Below are positions 40,750-49,454 of a stretch of 64,000 nt of DNA, piece after piece (position 1 is the stretch's first letter; every line of letters starts with the position of its first letter). Source of the stretch: Alteromonadaceae bacterium (GTDB lineage Bacteria > Pseudomonadota > Gammaproteobacteria > Enterobacterales > Alteromonadaceae). The stretch is taken from NCBI GenBank assembly GCA_013373625.1, contig JABXHM010000083.1, forward strand, positions 40,368-104,367, given 5' to 3'. The notes below the pieces were generated by a model. It was not told the DNA's origin. It did not search any database and worked only from the letters and a program-made list of their open reading frames with translations. The position numbers were made by a program, and so were the translations under genes.

Positions 40750-40935
40750 TGTTAACCTCCTGAGGCTATATCATTGGCAGAATCCCCCCGGAAACTGTAT
40801 GCTATAGCCTTACGTATTAGATCCAGCCTGTACTTGCTAATGCGTTAACATCGAAAGTCATGCTAAATCACCTCATAAATGTAGCGCCATAAAGCAACTA
40901 CCCAATTCATCAAATGAATTACCCCTCAACAATAG

Positions 40936-40962
40936 CTATCGGCCGGATCATGAGGTTCTTTA
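40936..40962 (-). promoter_or_regulatory. Sigma-28 (FliA) promoter for flagellin 1
   Basis: On the minus strand TAAAGAAC, 11 bases, GCCGATAG matches the FliA consensus TAAAGTTT-N11-GCCGATAA closely. Directly upstream is an A/T-rich tract (40963-41000), possibly an UP element. Confidence 0.88.
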
Positions 40963-41362
40963 ATTATTTTTTTAAAAAAAATTAAAAAAAATGCGAAACC
41001 AATCACATAATCTTGTTTTTTATATGTTTTTTATTTTAAAAAAATGACAATTCAGAGCGAAATAAAGTCAGTAAAGGTGGGGACGGCGGCCATTTTAAGA
41101 GCGTTAAATACATTAGCGGTAGCAAATGCAGGTCATCCTCAGATAGTATTGAGAGAAGATGCAGCACATTTCAGCCATCAATATACTTGAAATAAACGTG
41201 AATTTTTTGACACTAAAACGAAGTGATTTGCCAGGACAAAAACAGCCACTCATCAGTTAGTGCTGTAAATATGAGTCCATGTTGCATTTTTAGATTGTTT
41301 TTAAAAGTTGGCACCGGTATTGCTTTACTTAATCGGTAAGTTGCGGGATCGGTCAAAAAGAA

Positions 41363-41394
41363 TAAAAAAGGCCGAGTCAAAAAGTGACCCGGCC
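41363..41394 (-). terminator. Rho-independent terminator after flagellin 2
   Basis: On the minus strand GGCCGGGTCA and TGACTCGGCC form a stem with a single G-T pair around CTTTT, followed by TTTTTTATTC. A strong terminator 200 bases after the flagellin 2 stop. Confidence 0.88.
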
Positions 41395-41596
41395 AACTTG
41401 CTCACGTTAGGAGTTTGAGCAAATTCAGTTTTGGTCGGCTTGCAGGATAGTAGAAATATACTGGCCTCTCAACCTTAAATTCTACACTCTCAATTCTGTT
41501 AGTCGGCTTTTTATTCCTTAAATTGGTGGCCTTTCGGCCGCCATCCCTGGCACGGGTTGGCCTCTCAGTTCCACCCTCTCTTTGGTATTTCTATAT

Positions 41597-42430
41597 TTAC
41601 TGCAGTAGTGATAATGCAGCCTGAGGTCGCTGGTTTGCCTGCGACAGTACAGTTGTACTTGCCTGCTGAATAATCTGTGTGCGGGTAAGTTGTGCCGTTT
41701 CGGCGGCAAAGTCTGTATCACGGATGCGCGATCTTGCCGCCGCTACGTTCTCAGATATATTACTCAAGTTTCTGATTGTCGACTGAAAACGATTTTGTAA
41801 AGCACCAAGGTCTGCCCGTTTTGAATCGATAGTCGAAATCGCAGCATCGATGGTCGCCAGTGCAGCCGACGCACTGGCAGCATCAACCACCGTCAAATCA
41901 CTCTGGCCATTGGTTAGCCCGGAAAAACCATACCCTCCTCCGGCTCGCGATATATTCACACTAATAGATTGGCCACTATTGGCGCCAACCAGGAACTTAG
42001 CGGAATAGGAACCTGCCAGAATATCTACGCCGGCGAACTGCGTTGTTTCGGCAATACGCGAGATTTCGGTTTTTAATGCCGAGACTTCTTTTTGCAGTGC
42101 CAGGCGGTCTGTCGATGAGTTTATGCCGTTTTGTGACTGGATAGAAAGCACTCTGATACGTTGCAATGCCGTGGTAATTTCCTGCATGGCACCTTCCGCC
42201 GTTTGTGCCAGCGAGATACCGTCGTTAGCGTTTCGTACGGCTTGGTTGAGGCCTTCTACCTGACTGGTCATCCGGTCGGAAATTTGCAAGCCCGCGGCAT
42301 CATCAGCGGCAGAATTAATGCGGAAACCGGACGATAAACGTTCAAAGGCGGTATCTAATTGATTACCCGAGTTGAACAACTGACGCTGGGCGTTTAGTGA
42401 CGATACATTAGTGTTTACATATAAACTCAT
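41597..42430 (-). CDS. fliC: Flagellin (paralogue 2)
   Basis: 277-residue flagellin. N-terminus SLYVNTNVSSLNAQRQLFNS, QISDRMTSQVEGLNQAV, C-terminus RIRDTDFAAETAQLTRTQII. Closer to paralogue 3 than to 1 and 4 (SSLNAQ, LFNSGNQL against LFTSSTQL, AISTIDSKRADLG-like block). ATG has TTAGGAG. No FliA site was found upstream; a partly matching sigma-54 element lies at 42494-42512. Confidence 0.95.
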   Translation of the reverse strand: MSLYVNTNVSSLNAQRQLFNSGNQLDTAFERLSSGFRINSAADDAAGLQISDRMTSQVEGLNQAVRNANDGISLAQTAEGAMQEITTALQRIRVLSIQSQNGINSSTDRLALQKEVSALKTEISRIAETTQFAGVDILAGSYSAKFLVGANSGQSISVNISRAGGGYGFSGLTNGQSDLTVVDAASASAALATIDAAISTIDSKRADLGALQNRFQSTIRNLSNISENVAAARSRIRDTDFAAETAQLTRTQIIQQASTTVLSQANQRPQAALSLLQ

Positions 42431-42854
42431 TTCAAGCTCCTAACTATATAATTTTGCGTTGTATTTATAGTTATTTTCAACGCGACTCTAAATTTGGCAC
42501 AACATGTGCTTTAATACTCATGTCAGAGTTAAAATCCTGACGCTTTGCTTGGCGAATGCCTGGTTAAGCAGTGCTAAACCGAGCACAAGCTCATGCTGGC
42601 TGCAGGTATGTTGTTCAGACCTCATACCTCTCACTACCTCCTGGCTTCATTCCTGTCAGTCGGCTGTCTTAGCATTTAACAACTTCTTTATGGATTTGTT
42701 ATAACCAGACTTAACAATTCGCCTCGTTACACCCAATGGTCGAATGCAATTTGCTCCCCCCGCTTATTGCGTTTCGGCCGTTTTTCTTTTCAGCTCCTGA
42801 AACTCCATCCTTCGCAGTCTCCTTAGCAATTCCTTGTAAATCACTTTGCTCGAT
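42431..42854. other. Spacer between flagellin genes 2 and 3
   Basis: 424 bases. It holds a near-palindrome around 42494-42512 that resembles a sigma-54 promoter, and a 27-base element (42631-42657) matched at 43985-44011. No FliA promoter consensus was found for the leftward flagellin 2, unlike the other three. Confidence 0.5.
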
Positions 42855-43682
42855 TTACTGTAATAACTGCAATGCCGCCTGTGGCCGCTGATTCGCCTGG
42901 CCAAGCACAGTGGTACTGGCTTGCTGAATAATCTGCCAACGGGTAAGTTCTGCCGTTTCACCGGCAAAGTCAGTATCACGAATGCGCGATCTTGCCGCCG
43001 AGGCATTCTCCGAAATATTACTTAAGTTTCTGATAGTTGACTGAAAGCGGTTTTGTAACGCACCTAAATCTGCACGTTTTGCATCGATAGCAGAAATAGC
43101 TCTGTCGATTCGGTCTAACGTGGCAGATGCCTGTTCAGCAGTCAGCACACTGGCATTGAAACCATTTGTTAGCCCTGAGAATCCAAAACCACCCGTGCGG
43201 GATAAATTGAAATTGATATACTGACCAGCCTGGGCACCGACAAGAAACGCGGTTGAAAATCCGCCCTTCAATATGTCACTACCTGCAAACTGTGAGGTGG
43301 CTGCAATTCGACTTATTTCTAGCTTGAGCGCTGACACTTCTTTTTGCAGTGCAGTGCGGTCAGCAGACGAATTAATGCCGTTTTGAGCCTGAATAGCCAG
43401 CACACGGATACGTTGCAACGCCGTCGTGATCTCTTGCATAGCGCCTTCAGCGACCTGGGCAAGCGATATACCGTCGTTGGAGTTTCTGACTGCCTGGTCA
43501 AGCCCCATGATTTGTGACGTGATGCGGTCTGAAATCTGCAGACCTGCCGCATCGTCTTTTGCGCTGTTGATTCGAAAACCGGAAGATAAACGCTCAAAAG
43601 CGGTATCTAACTGAGTCGATGAGGTAAATAGTTGCCGCTGAGCGTTCAGCGACGACACATTCGTGCTTACATATAAGCTCAC
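42855..43682 (-). CDS. fliC: Flagellin (paralogue 3, divergent, GTG start)
   Basis: 275-residue flagellin that differs most from the others in the middle and in its hinge: IAATSQFAGSDILKGGFSTAFLVGAQAGQYINFNLSR and IDRAISAIDAKRADLG. The termini are normal (SLYVSTNVSSLNAQ; RIRDTDFAGETAELTRWQII). It begins with GTG after TTAGGAG. Its leader contains runs of ATT (43720-43734 and beyond) and a FliA promoter at 43829-43856. It could be a minor or position-specific flagellin, as in polyflagellin polar filaments. Confidence 0.93.
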   Translation of the reverse strand: MSLYVSTNVSSLNAQRQLFTSSTQLDTAFERLSSGFRINSAKDDAAGLQISDRITSQIMGLDQAVRNSNDGISLAQVAEGAMQEITTALQRIRVLAIQAQNGINSSADRTALQKEVSALKLEISRIAATSQFAGSDILKGGFSTAFLVGAQAGQYINFNLSRTGGFGFSGLTNGFNASVLTAEQASATLDRIDRAISAIDAKRADLGALQNRFQSTIRNLSNISENASAARSRIRDTDFAGETAELTRWQIIQQASTTVLGQANQRPQAALQLLQ

Positions 43683-43828
43683 TTTAAAATCTCCTAACGA
43701 TTTTTTGTAATTACCCGGACATTATTATTATTATTGGTCCGTGTGCGACTGGCAGTATTGTTATTATTAGTTGCTCAGTCAGGCATTTAGCGTATTTATT
43801 ATTATTGTTCGCAGTGCCTTTGTAATAG

Positions 43829-43856
43829 TTATCGTGCAGACAGGAGAAATCCTTTA
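43829..43856 (-). promoter_or_regulatory. Sigma-28 (FliA) promoter for flagellin 3
   Basis: Minus strand TAAAGGAT, 12 bases, CACGATAA. The -35 is good; the -10 differs at two positions and the spacer is one base long, so this is somewhat weaker than for flagellins 1 and 4. Confidence 0.7.
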
Positions 43857-43913
43857 GCCTTTTTTTGCTAAATTTTATTTTGCTTATTTTTCAATGAATT
43901 AAAGTGACAAAGC

Positions 43914-43931
43914 GCCGGACTTTCGTCCGGC
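43914..43931 (-). terminator. Hairpin after flagellin 4
   Basis: Perfect 7-base stem GCCGGAC/GTCCGGC with a GAAA-type loop, 96 bases after the flagellin 4 stop. The following minus-strand sequence is only moderately T-rich (GCTTTGTCACTTTAATT), so termination is plausible rather than certain. Confidence 0.6.
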
Positions 43932-44026
43932 TATCGCTCGTTTGGTTAGAGTGAGCGGCTCCTGTGGTCAGGTGGATACCTGGTTCACTACCTCCTGGCC
44001 CCATTCCCTGACTTCGGTTTCATCAT

Positions 44027-44851
44027 TTATCCAAGTAGCTGTAAGGCTGCCTGCGGACGCTGATTTGCCTGTGACAGCACAGTCGTACTCGCCTGCTGGA
44101 TAATCTGATTACGAGTTAATTGCGCAGTTTCTGCTGCAAAATCAGTATCTTTGATTCGCGAGCGAGCTGCTGACACGTTTTCTGAAATGTTACTCAGATT
44201 ACGAATTGTGGAAGTGAAACGGTTTTGCAGGGCACCTAAATCAGCCCGTACTCCACCTATAGTAGAGATGGCGGCATCAATAGATGCTAATGCTGCTGAC
44301 GCTACCGCTGCAGTTGACACTGACAACGAGCCAACACTCAAACCTGACGCACCATAACCACCGGGTCTGGACAGGTTAACCGATACATTTTGCCCGGCGT
44401 TAGCACCTACCTGGAATTTAGCAGAATAGCCACCGCTAAGCAGATCAACACCGTTGAACTGGGTATCAGTAGAAATTCGCGAAATCTCGGTTTTAAGTGC
44501 CGATACCTCTTTTTGCAGGGCTACACGGTCAGCTGACGAGTTAATACCGCTTTGTGACTGTACCGCCAACTGGCGTATACGTTGTAAAGCAGTGGTCGTC
44601 TCATCGAGCGCACCTTCAGCAGTTTGGGTTAGTGAAATCGCATCGTTGGCGTTACGAACAGCTTGGTTCAGGCCTTGGATTTGTGAGGTCATTCGGTCAG
44701 AAATCTGTAAACCGGCCGAGTCATCGGACGCAGAATTAATACGGAATCCTGAAGACAGACGCTCAAAGGAAGTGCCCAGCGCAGTACTCACATTGGACAA
44801 CTGGCGTTGTGCATTTAATGCAGACACATTGGTATTGACGTACAAAGACAT
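44027..44851 (-). CDS. fliC: Flagellin (paralogue 4)
   Basis: 274-residue flagellin near-identical to paralogue 1 in its termini (SLYVNTNVSALNAQRQLSNV; ARSRIKDTDFAAETAQLTRNQII) and ending ALQLLG. The central region includes LSRPGGYGASGLSVGSLSVSTAAVASAALAS, rich in Ser/Thr. ATG has TAGGAGAG. A strong FliA promoter (44972-44998) precedes it. It is probably a major filament subunit. Confidence 0.95.
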   Translation of the reverse strand: MSLYVNTNVSALNAQRQLSNVSTALGTSFERLSSGFRINSASDDSAGLQISDRMTSQIQGLNQAVRNANDAISLTQTAEGALDETTTALQRIRQLAVQSQSGINSSADRVALQKEVSALKTEISRISTDTQFNGVDLLSGGYSAKFQVGANAGQNVSVNLSRPGGYGASGLSVGSLSVSTAAVASAALASIDAAISTIGGVRADLGALQNRFTSTIRNLSNISENVSAARSRIKDTDFAAETAQLTRNQIIQQASTTVLSQANQRPQAALQLLG

Positions 44852-44971
44852 AAGTCTCTCCTACACTCTCAATCCAGCTAGCGCTGGCTGCCGGGGTCGC
44901 CGGCAATTGCATTGTAATAGTAGCCACCAATACCTGAGGGGGTAATTGATGAACTGGCTCTCTCGTGTACT

Positions 44972-44998
44972 TTATCGACGCTTGCAAAAATCCCTTTA
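44972..44998 (-). promoter_or_regulatory. Sigma-28 (FliA) promoter for flagellin 4
   Basis: Minus strand TAAAGGGA, 11 bases, GTCGATAA: seven of eight bases of the -10 and a good -35 with exact spacing. The leader of about 120 bases contains two small hairpins (44873-44886 and 44890-44905). Confidence 0.88.
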
Positions 44999-45108
44999 AT
45001 TTAATTTCACTATTTTTTTGGCATCTAGCCGCGCGATTGCGGCAAAGTCATGCTAAGTTATTGGTAGTTCTTTGATTTATATTTTTAATATTGACACTAG
45101 AGGTGACG

Positions 45109-46038
45109 GTGCAAATCTCCCTGAATCGCTTGACCCGGGTATGTCGAGGGCATTCTCATAATGCTTTTGGGGACATTATTAACTTTAAACAGCGGCTATT
45201 GATTTGCTATCGCCAGGGAACTCATCACATGAGTGATGACGGCTGCGTTATCGTGGTCGAGATTAATGACCATGGTTTACCCATTCGTTTTCAGCGTTTA
45301 GTGAGTAATGAAGGCGATTTGCGCGACCCGCATTTTTGTATTGATGGTGATCGTTTGTTTTTACTGGCTCATCAACGCCGGACTCCACTGTTGGGGAAAG
45401 CCAAAACCTATAGCTGGTTTAGTGGTGATGGCTTGTCGTGGTCGGCAATGCACGATCCGGGGCCCGACAACTGGTGGTTATGGAGGGCGACATCATTTCA
45501 GGGCCAACACTGGGGACTGGCTTATCACCGCCCGTCAGAACAACTTGATCTGTATGCTGGCAACTTACGCGGTAAAATGCATATCGCAGCAACCAACGTG
45601 TTATCAAAGCAAAAACATGGATTAGGTTATCCCAATGAAAGTGATTGTTGCTTTACCGAGAATGGCGAATTGCTTGCTGTTGTCAGGCGCGACGCCGATA
45701 CTTTTACAGCGCAATTTGGCCGCGGCAAACCGCCCTATCAACACTGGCAATGGCAATCACTCGGGTGTTATATAGGTGCCCCCGCCATGCTTAGTATCAC
45801 TGAGAACACCGTGATTATTGCCGGTCGGCATTATAATGGCAAAAAGCTGGTTACTCAGTTATGGCAACTGACGGCAGACACCGGGGAAATTAACGAATTA
45901 TTGACGTTGCCCAGTGGCGGAGACAATAGTTACCCCGGTATGACTAAAATTGGCAACCAATTGTTTGTCGCCTACTATTCCAGCCATATTGATAATCAGA
46001 GCCGAATGTATCTGGCCCGGCTTGATTTAGAACGCTAA
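45109..46038 (+). CDS. Sialidase-like beta-propeller protein of unknown function
   Basis: About 309 residues, transcribed opposite to the flagellar genes between flagellin 4 and flgL. The composition and repeats resemble a sialidase/glycosidase beta-propeller: RDPHFCIDGDRLFLLAHQ, YSWFSGDGLSWSAM (an Asp-box-like SxDGxxW), YPNESDCCFTENGELLAVVRRD, and SGGDNSYPGMTKIGNQLFVAYYSS. No signal peptide, so apparently cytoplasmic. GTG at 45109 has a GAGG site; the TTG at 45091 is an alternative. It may trim or recognise nonulosonic-acid glycans; that is only a suggestion. It ends three bases from flgL. Confidence 0.6.
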   Translation: MQISLNRLTRVCRGHSHNAFGDIINFKQRLLICYRQGTHHMSDDGCVIVVEINDHGLPIRFQRLVSNEGDLRDPHFCIDGDRLFLLAHQRRTPLLGKAKTYSWFSGDGLSWSAMHDPGPDNWWLWRATSFQGQHWGLAYHRPSEQLDLYAGNLRGKMHIAATNVLSKQKHGLGYPNESDCCFTENGELLAVVRRDADTFTAQFGRGKPPYQHWQWQSLGCYIGAPAMLSITENTVIIAGRHYNGKKLVTQLWQLTADTGEINELLTLPSGGDNSYPGMTKIGNQLFVAYYSSHIDNQSRMYLARLDLER

Positions 46039-46041
46039 TAA

Positions 46042-47265
46042 TCAGATGTAGTTAAACAGCGACAAATTGGAAATTTTGGGGAAAGTCGTCAATGCAGCCG
46101 TTAATGCTGCTTCTTGCTTGGCAAATTCGGATGATGCTTCGGCATAATCTACGTCTTTAATACTCGAACGGGCTTCTTTTACCGAAACCTCAATATCCAG
46201 ATTGGTTTCATACACAGATTGCGCGGTATTTAAGCGCGCACCAATAGAGGACACCTCAAGGGCGATTTTTTCTAACCCGTTATCGATCCCCACCAGGGCA
46301 TCACTGATACCTTCACGAAGGTCAGCGTCGCTGGTCTCACTGTTACTTAAAATCGCTTCCAGATCATTTAACGTATTCGCGAGATTTTTCTTTTGTGGCG
46401 CATCCAGTTGAAAATTCAGCGTGTCACCAGGGTTGCCATTAAGGGTAAAGTCCATACCGGCAAAATTAAACGACTCACCGGCCGCGTAGTCTTTCGTCGC
46501 GACAACGGCTCCGGTACCAACATTGGTGATATTGAGTTGGTTTGGCGCTGTAATCGTAATTTGATAACTGTTGTTAAGCGGTGTGGCCGGATCATAATTA
46601 TTACGATAAAACCTGTCAAAATCGCCCTGACCAGCTACCAATGCTTCTTCAACACCAATACCGGTCGTAGTAGTTATACTAAAGTTTCGCCGGGCTGGAA
46701 CATCTTCAAAAACCTGTTGCCCGGATAAACTACTGCGAATCGATACACTATTTGACAGTTGAACGCTGTTGGTGCCGCTGTCTCCCTGGAAAGTGTAAGC
46801 ATTTCCACCCCCTGCACTATTTAACACTAAGGGTTGCGTTTCTGACTGAAACCCTGCGAAATAATAGTCTCCCTCGGCATTTTGCGAGTTCATCAAATCA
46901 AAGACCTCGTCTTTAATCTGACCAATTTCTGCAGCCAGAGATTTCCTGTCAGCATCAGCCAGCAATCCATTACCCGCTTGTATGGTTAATTGTCTCGCTC
47001 TTTGCACTGTGTCAGTAATATTGCGCAGTATGGTTTCCTGCTGTTCGAGTGAACCTGTAACTAAATCATTGTTGCGTTGAAACTGCTTTAATGTGTCCAG
47101 CTCTTCGGTCAGGCGCAACACTCTGGCAGCACCCACCGGATCATCAGATGGCTTATTGATTTTGCTGCCGGTACTCAACTCGATTTGGGTGTCCGACAGA
47201 GCCTTCTGGTTATCCATGATATTGCGGATAGTTTGGTTATATAACTGGTTAGTGGTGACCCGCAT
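46042..47265 (-). CDS. flgL: Flagellar hook-associated protein 3 (FlgL)
   Basis: 407-residue hook-filament junction protein. N-terminus RVTTNQLYNQTIRNIMDNQKALSDTQIELSTGSKINKPSDDPVGAARV and C-terminus ETNLDIEVSVKEARSSIKDVDYAEASSEFAKQEAAL show the flagellin-like coiled-coil ends. It lies six bases after flgK. Confidence 0.95.
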   Translation of the reverse strand: MRVTTNQLYNQTIRNIMDNQKALSDTQIELSTGSKINKPSDDPVGAARVLRLTEELDTLKQFQRNNDLVTGSLEQQETILRNITDTVQRARQLTIQAGNGLLADADRKSLAAEIGQIKDEVFDLMNSQNAEGDYYFAGFQSETQPLVLNSAGGGNAYTFQGDSGTNSVQLSNSVSIRSSLSGQQVFEDVPARRNFSITTTTGIGVEEALVAGQGDFDRFYRNNYDPATPLNNSYQITITAPNQLNITNVGTGAVVATKDYAAGESFNFAGMDFTLNGNPGDTLNFQLDAPQKKNLANTLNDLEAILSNSETSDADLREGISDALVGIDNGLEKIALEVSSIGARLNTAQSVYETNLDIEVSVKEARSSIKDVDYAEASSEFAKQEAALTAALTTFPKISNLSLFNYI

Positions 47266-47270
47266 AATAA

Positions 47271-49409
47271 TTACCTGACCGCCGACAATATAGTGTTAAA
47301 CAACTCTTGAGCTGTGCCCAAAATTCTCGCCGCTGCTGCATAAGATTGCTGGTAACGCACCAGATTTGCCGCTTCTTCGTCGAGACTCACACCAGACACC
47401 GACTCAAACCAATCGGAAGATTGCACTTTCATCGCTTCTGCCGCCTGCAAAGCGACACTCGCAGTAGCTGATTTCTCGCCAATCCGGCTCACCAACGTAG
47501 AATAACTCTCATGTAATGTACGCGGTTCACTGTTTGAGTTTGTGCTTAATTGCACTAATCCTTCTTGTTGTAGCCCTGCCATTGACAACGCATTAGCGTT
47601 GTCGAACCGCCCTTCTACATTGTAATTAACGGTGAAACTGTCACCTGCCACAGGTCTGCCTTCAATACTGAAATCATAGCCCGGATAATCGTCCAGCGCG
47701 GAAAACTGTGCTGGCCAGGGCGGTACGCCGGAGGCTTCGGCCTGTGCAAGTAAATTGTTGTAATTAGTCACACCGCTCACACTGGTAATAATATTGGGTG
47801 GACTCTCTCCGTCCAACACGTCATAACTGGTTTCGGAGGTAAACCTTACCTCCACCGGTGCACCAACGGTTGGACTCGGAGATGACGCCAGATCATGAAT
47901 TGCACCGCTACCATCAAACGCCGACGCATAGTTGTTACCAAATGTATTATCCACTGTGGTATTAGTAACAGTTGTCTTAGATACAGCAGCATCACCTAAG
48001 TTATTTTGATTAACTTCTACCCGAATAGGATTAGCAAAAGCTAAATCCTCAGGCCGGTTGGTCGCCATGGTAATATCACTGGCGGTGTATTTGGTAGGCT
48101 GAAGCAAAAATTCATTGCCCACGGCGTAGCCACCTGCGGACTGAAAATCAATTTCGATACCACCGGCAATCTCGGTAAACCCAGTGGCAGATACGGCGAC
48201 ACCGGAATATATAACGGGTTGGTTATTCTCATCTAATTTGGGAGTGCCATCCCCATTTAACAATTCAATAGTAACCTGATCAGGCATACCCAGGTTAACA
48301 TTGGTAACGGTAACGCGAATGTCGGCGTCGGTAATTTCATTGCCTTTGCCCGGCGTAAACTGACCGGTCAGACCTAATGTATCCGGCGTGCCCGGATAGG
48401 GTAATCCGACTAATTCAGGCAGATTAAAAATATCCCCGCCAAGCTGGTAATCCAGATCCATTCCTAACCGGTTTTGTTGGTTAACCGCTTCAGCAAAGGT
48501 TACCCCGAGTTGACCGATATCACGCTGTGCCGGACCAAGAACTTCGTCCCGATAACGGAACAGCCCACCCAGAGCTCCTCCTATCTGATCTTCTTTGATA
48601 TATAAATCAGTGTTATTTTTTGGTGCTGAAAAGTTCGTCGACAACTGCAACTGTTGACGCTTGAGGTCAGCACTACTGCTGAGCTGCAGCAAATTAAAAC
48701 TGCCATCGTCCAACACTAGCGATTCACCGCTGGATAGGTTTACCAGCAGGGAATTGCCGGCATTACCGCTCTCTCTGACGTTAATGTCCATCAGCTCAGA
48801 GAGCTCATTAATGGCTTTGTCGCGCTCGTTGAGTAAAGCAGTAGGCTCACTGCCGGTACTGTTACCATTAACGACCATGATGGCTTTGTTTAAATCACCA
48901 ATCGTCTGGATCAGATTATTCGACTTGGTAATAATGTTTTCAGTTTCTAAATTCAGCTCGTCTTCTTTGTAGGTCATGTAATCAGAGACAGAAGTCATCC
49001 GCCGTAACAGCGATTCAGCTTTGCTTAAAACAACGTCTCTGGAGGCCAAATTAGTGGGATCATCAGCGGCAGTTTGCACGGCCGCAAAAAACTCATTAAG
49101 GCCTTTGGAAATAGAGTTCGCTTCATTTGCTAACTGCGCGTCAATGTCAGCGGTTTTTGAGGCAAACATATCCCATTCGCCCACCGACGTGATATCCCGA
49201 CGCATTTGATTTTGGGCGAATTTGTCGATAATGCGTTCGGTGGTGCCGCGACCTACGCCAACATTCAGATCATTGGTAAAAACAGTACGCTCTCGGACAT
49301 ACCCTTCAGTATTAACGTTGGCAATATTGTTGCTGGTAGTGGCCAGTAAACGGTTGCTCGCGTTGATACCACCGGTTGCAATATTGTACAGATCGATACT
49401 ACCGGACAT
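47271..49409 (-). CDS. flgK: Flagellar hook-associated protein 1 (FlgK)
   Basis: 712-residue junction protein. Contains TTSNNIANVNTEGYVRERT near the N-terminus, the family's rod/hook signature; and the C-terminal GVSLDEEAANLVRYQQSYAAAARILGTAQELFNTIL. Slightly longer than the E. coli protein but usual for marine gammaproteobacteria. Confidence 0.95.
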   Translation of the reverse strand: MSGSIDLYNIATGGINASNRLLATTSNNIANVNTEGYVRERTVFTNDLNVGVGRGTTERIIDKFAQNQMRRDITSVGEWDMFASKTADIDAQLANEANSISKGLNEFFAAVQTAADDPTNLASRDVVLSKAESLLRRMTSVSDYMTYKEDELNLETENIITKSNNLIQTIGDLNKAIMVVNGNSTGSEPTALLNERDKAINELSELMDINVRESGNAGNSLLVNLSSGESLVLDDGSFNLLQLSSSADLKRQQLQLSTNFSAPKNNTDLYIKEDQIGGALGGLFRYRDEVLGPAQRDIGQLGVTFAEAVNQQNRLGMDLDYQLGGDIFNLPELVGLPYPGTPDTLGLTGQFTPGKGNEITDADIRVTVTNVNLGMPDQVTIELLNGDGTPKLDENNQPVIYSGVAVSATGFTEIAGGIEIDFQSAGGYAVGNEFLLQPTKYTASDITMATNRPEDLAFANPIRVEVNQNNLGDAAVSKTTVTNTTVDNTFGNNYASAFDGSGAIHDLASSPSPTVGAPVEVRFTSETSYDVLDGESPPNIITSVSGVTNYNNLLAQAEASGVPPWPAQFSALDDYPGYDFSIEGRPVAGDSFTVNYNVEGRFDNANALSMAGLQQEGLVQLSTNSNSEPRTLHESYSTLVSRIGEKSATASVALQAAEAMKVQSSDWFESVSGVSLDEEAANLVRYQQSYAAAARILGTAQELFNTILSAVR

Positions 49410-49454
49410 TATTCACATCCCCCGTAACAAGATGCACAGCGCGGTTAAACTGGC

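Larger units (their letters stand above)
40750..41596. other. Long intergenic region between flagellin genes 1 and 2
   Basis: 847 bases with a FliA promoter (40936-40962), an A/T-rich tract around 40970-41040 and a strong minus-strand terminator (41363-41394). A GGCGGCC hairpin lies at 41525-41542. No gene was recognised. Such lengths are usual between tandem flagellin genes. Confidence 0.6.
43683..44026. other. Spacer between flagellin genes 3 and 4
   Basis: 344 bases containing ATT5 at 43720-43734, further ATT runs, a FliA promoter for flagellin 3 (43829-43856), a terminator hairpin for flagellin 4 (43914-43931), and one copy of the 27-base element (43985-44011). Confidence 0.6.

Noticed and set aside
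42764..43006. 80-residue ORF overlapping flagellin 3
   Set aside because: It lies in another frame of a well-supported flagellin and has no independent signal.
43683..43860. ATT runs as a CRISPR or IS-like repeat
   Set aside because: They are simple trinucleotide runs of unequal spacing, with no spacer-repeat structure.
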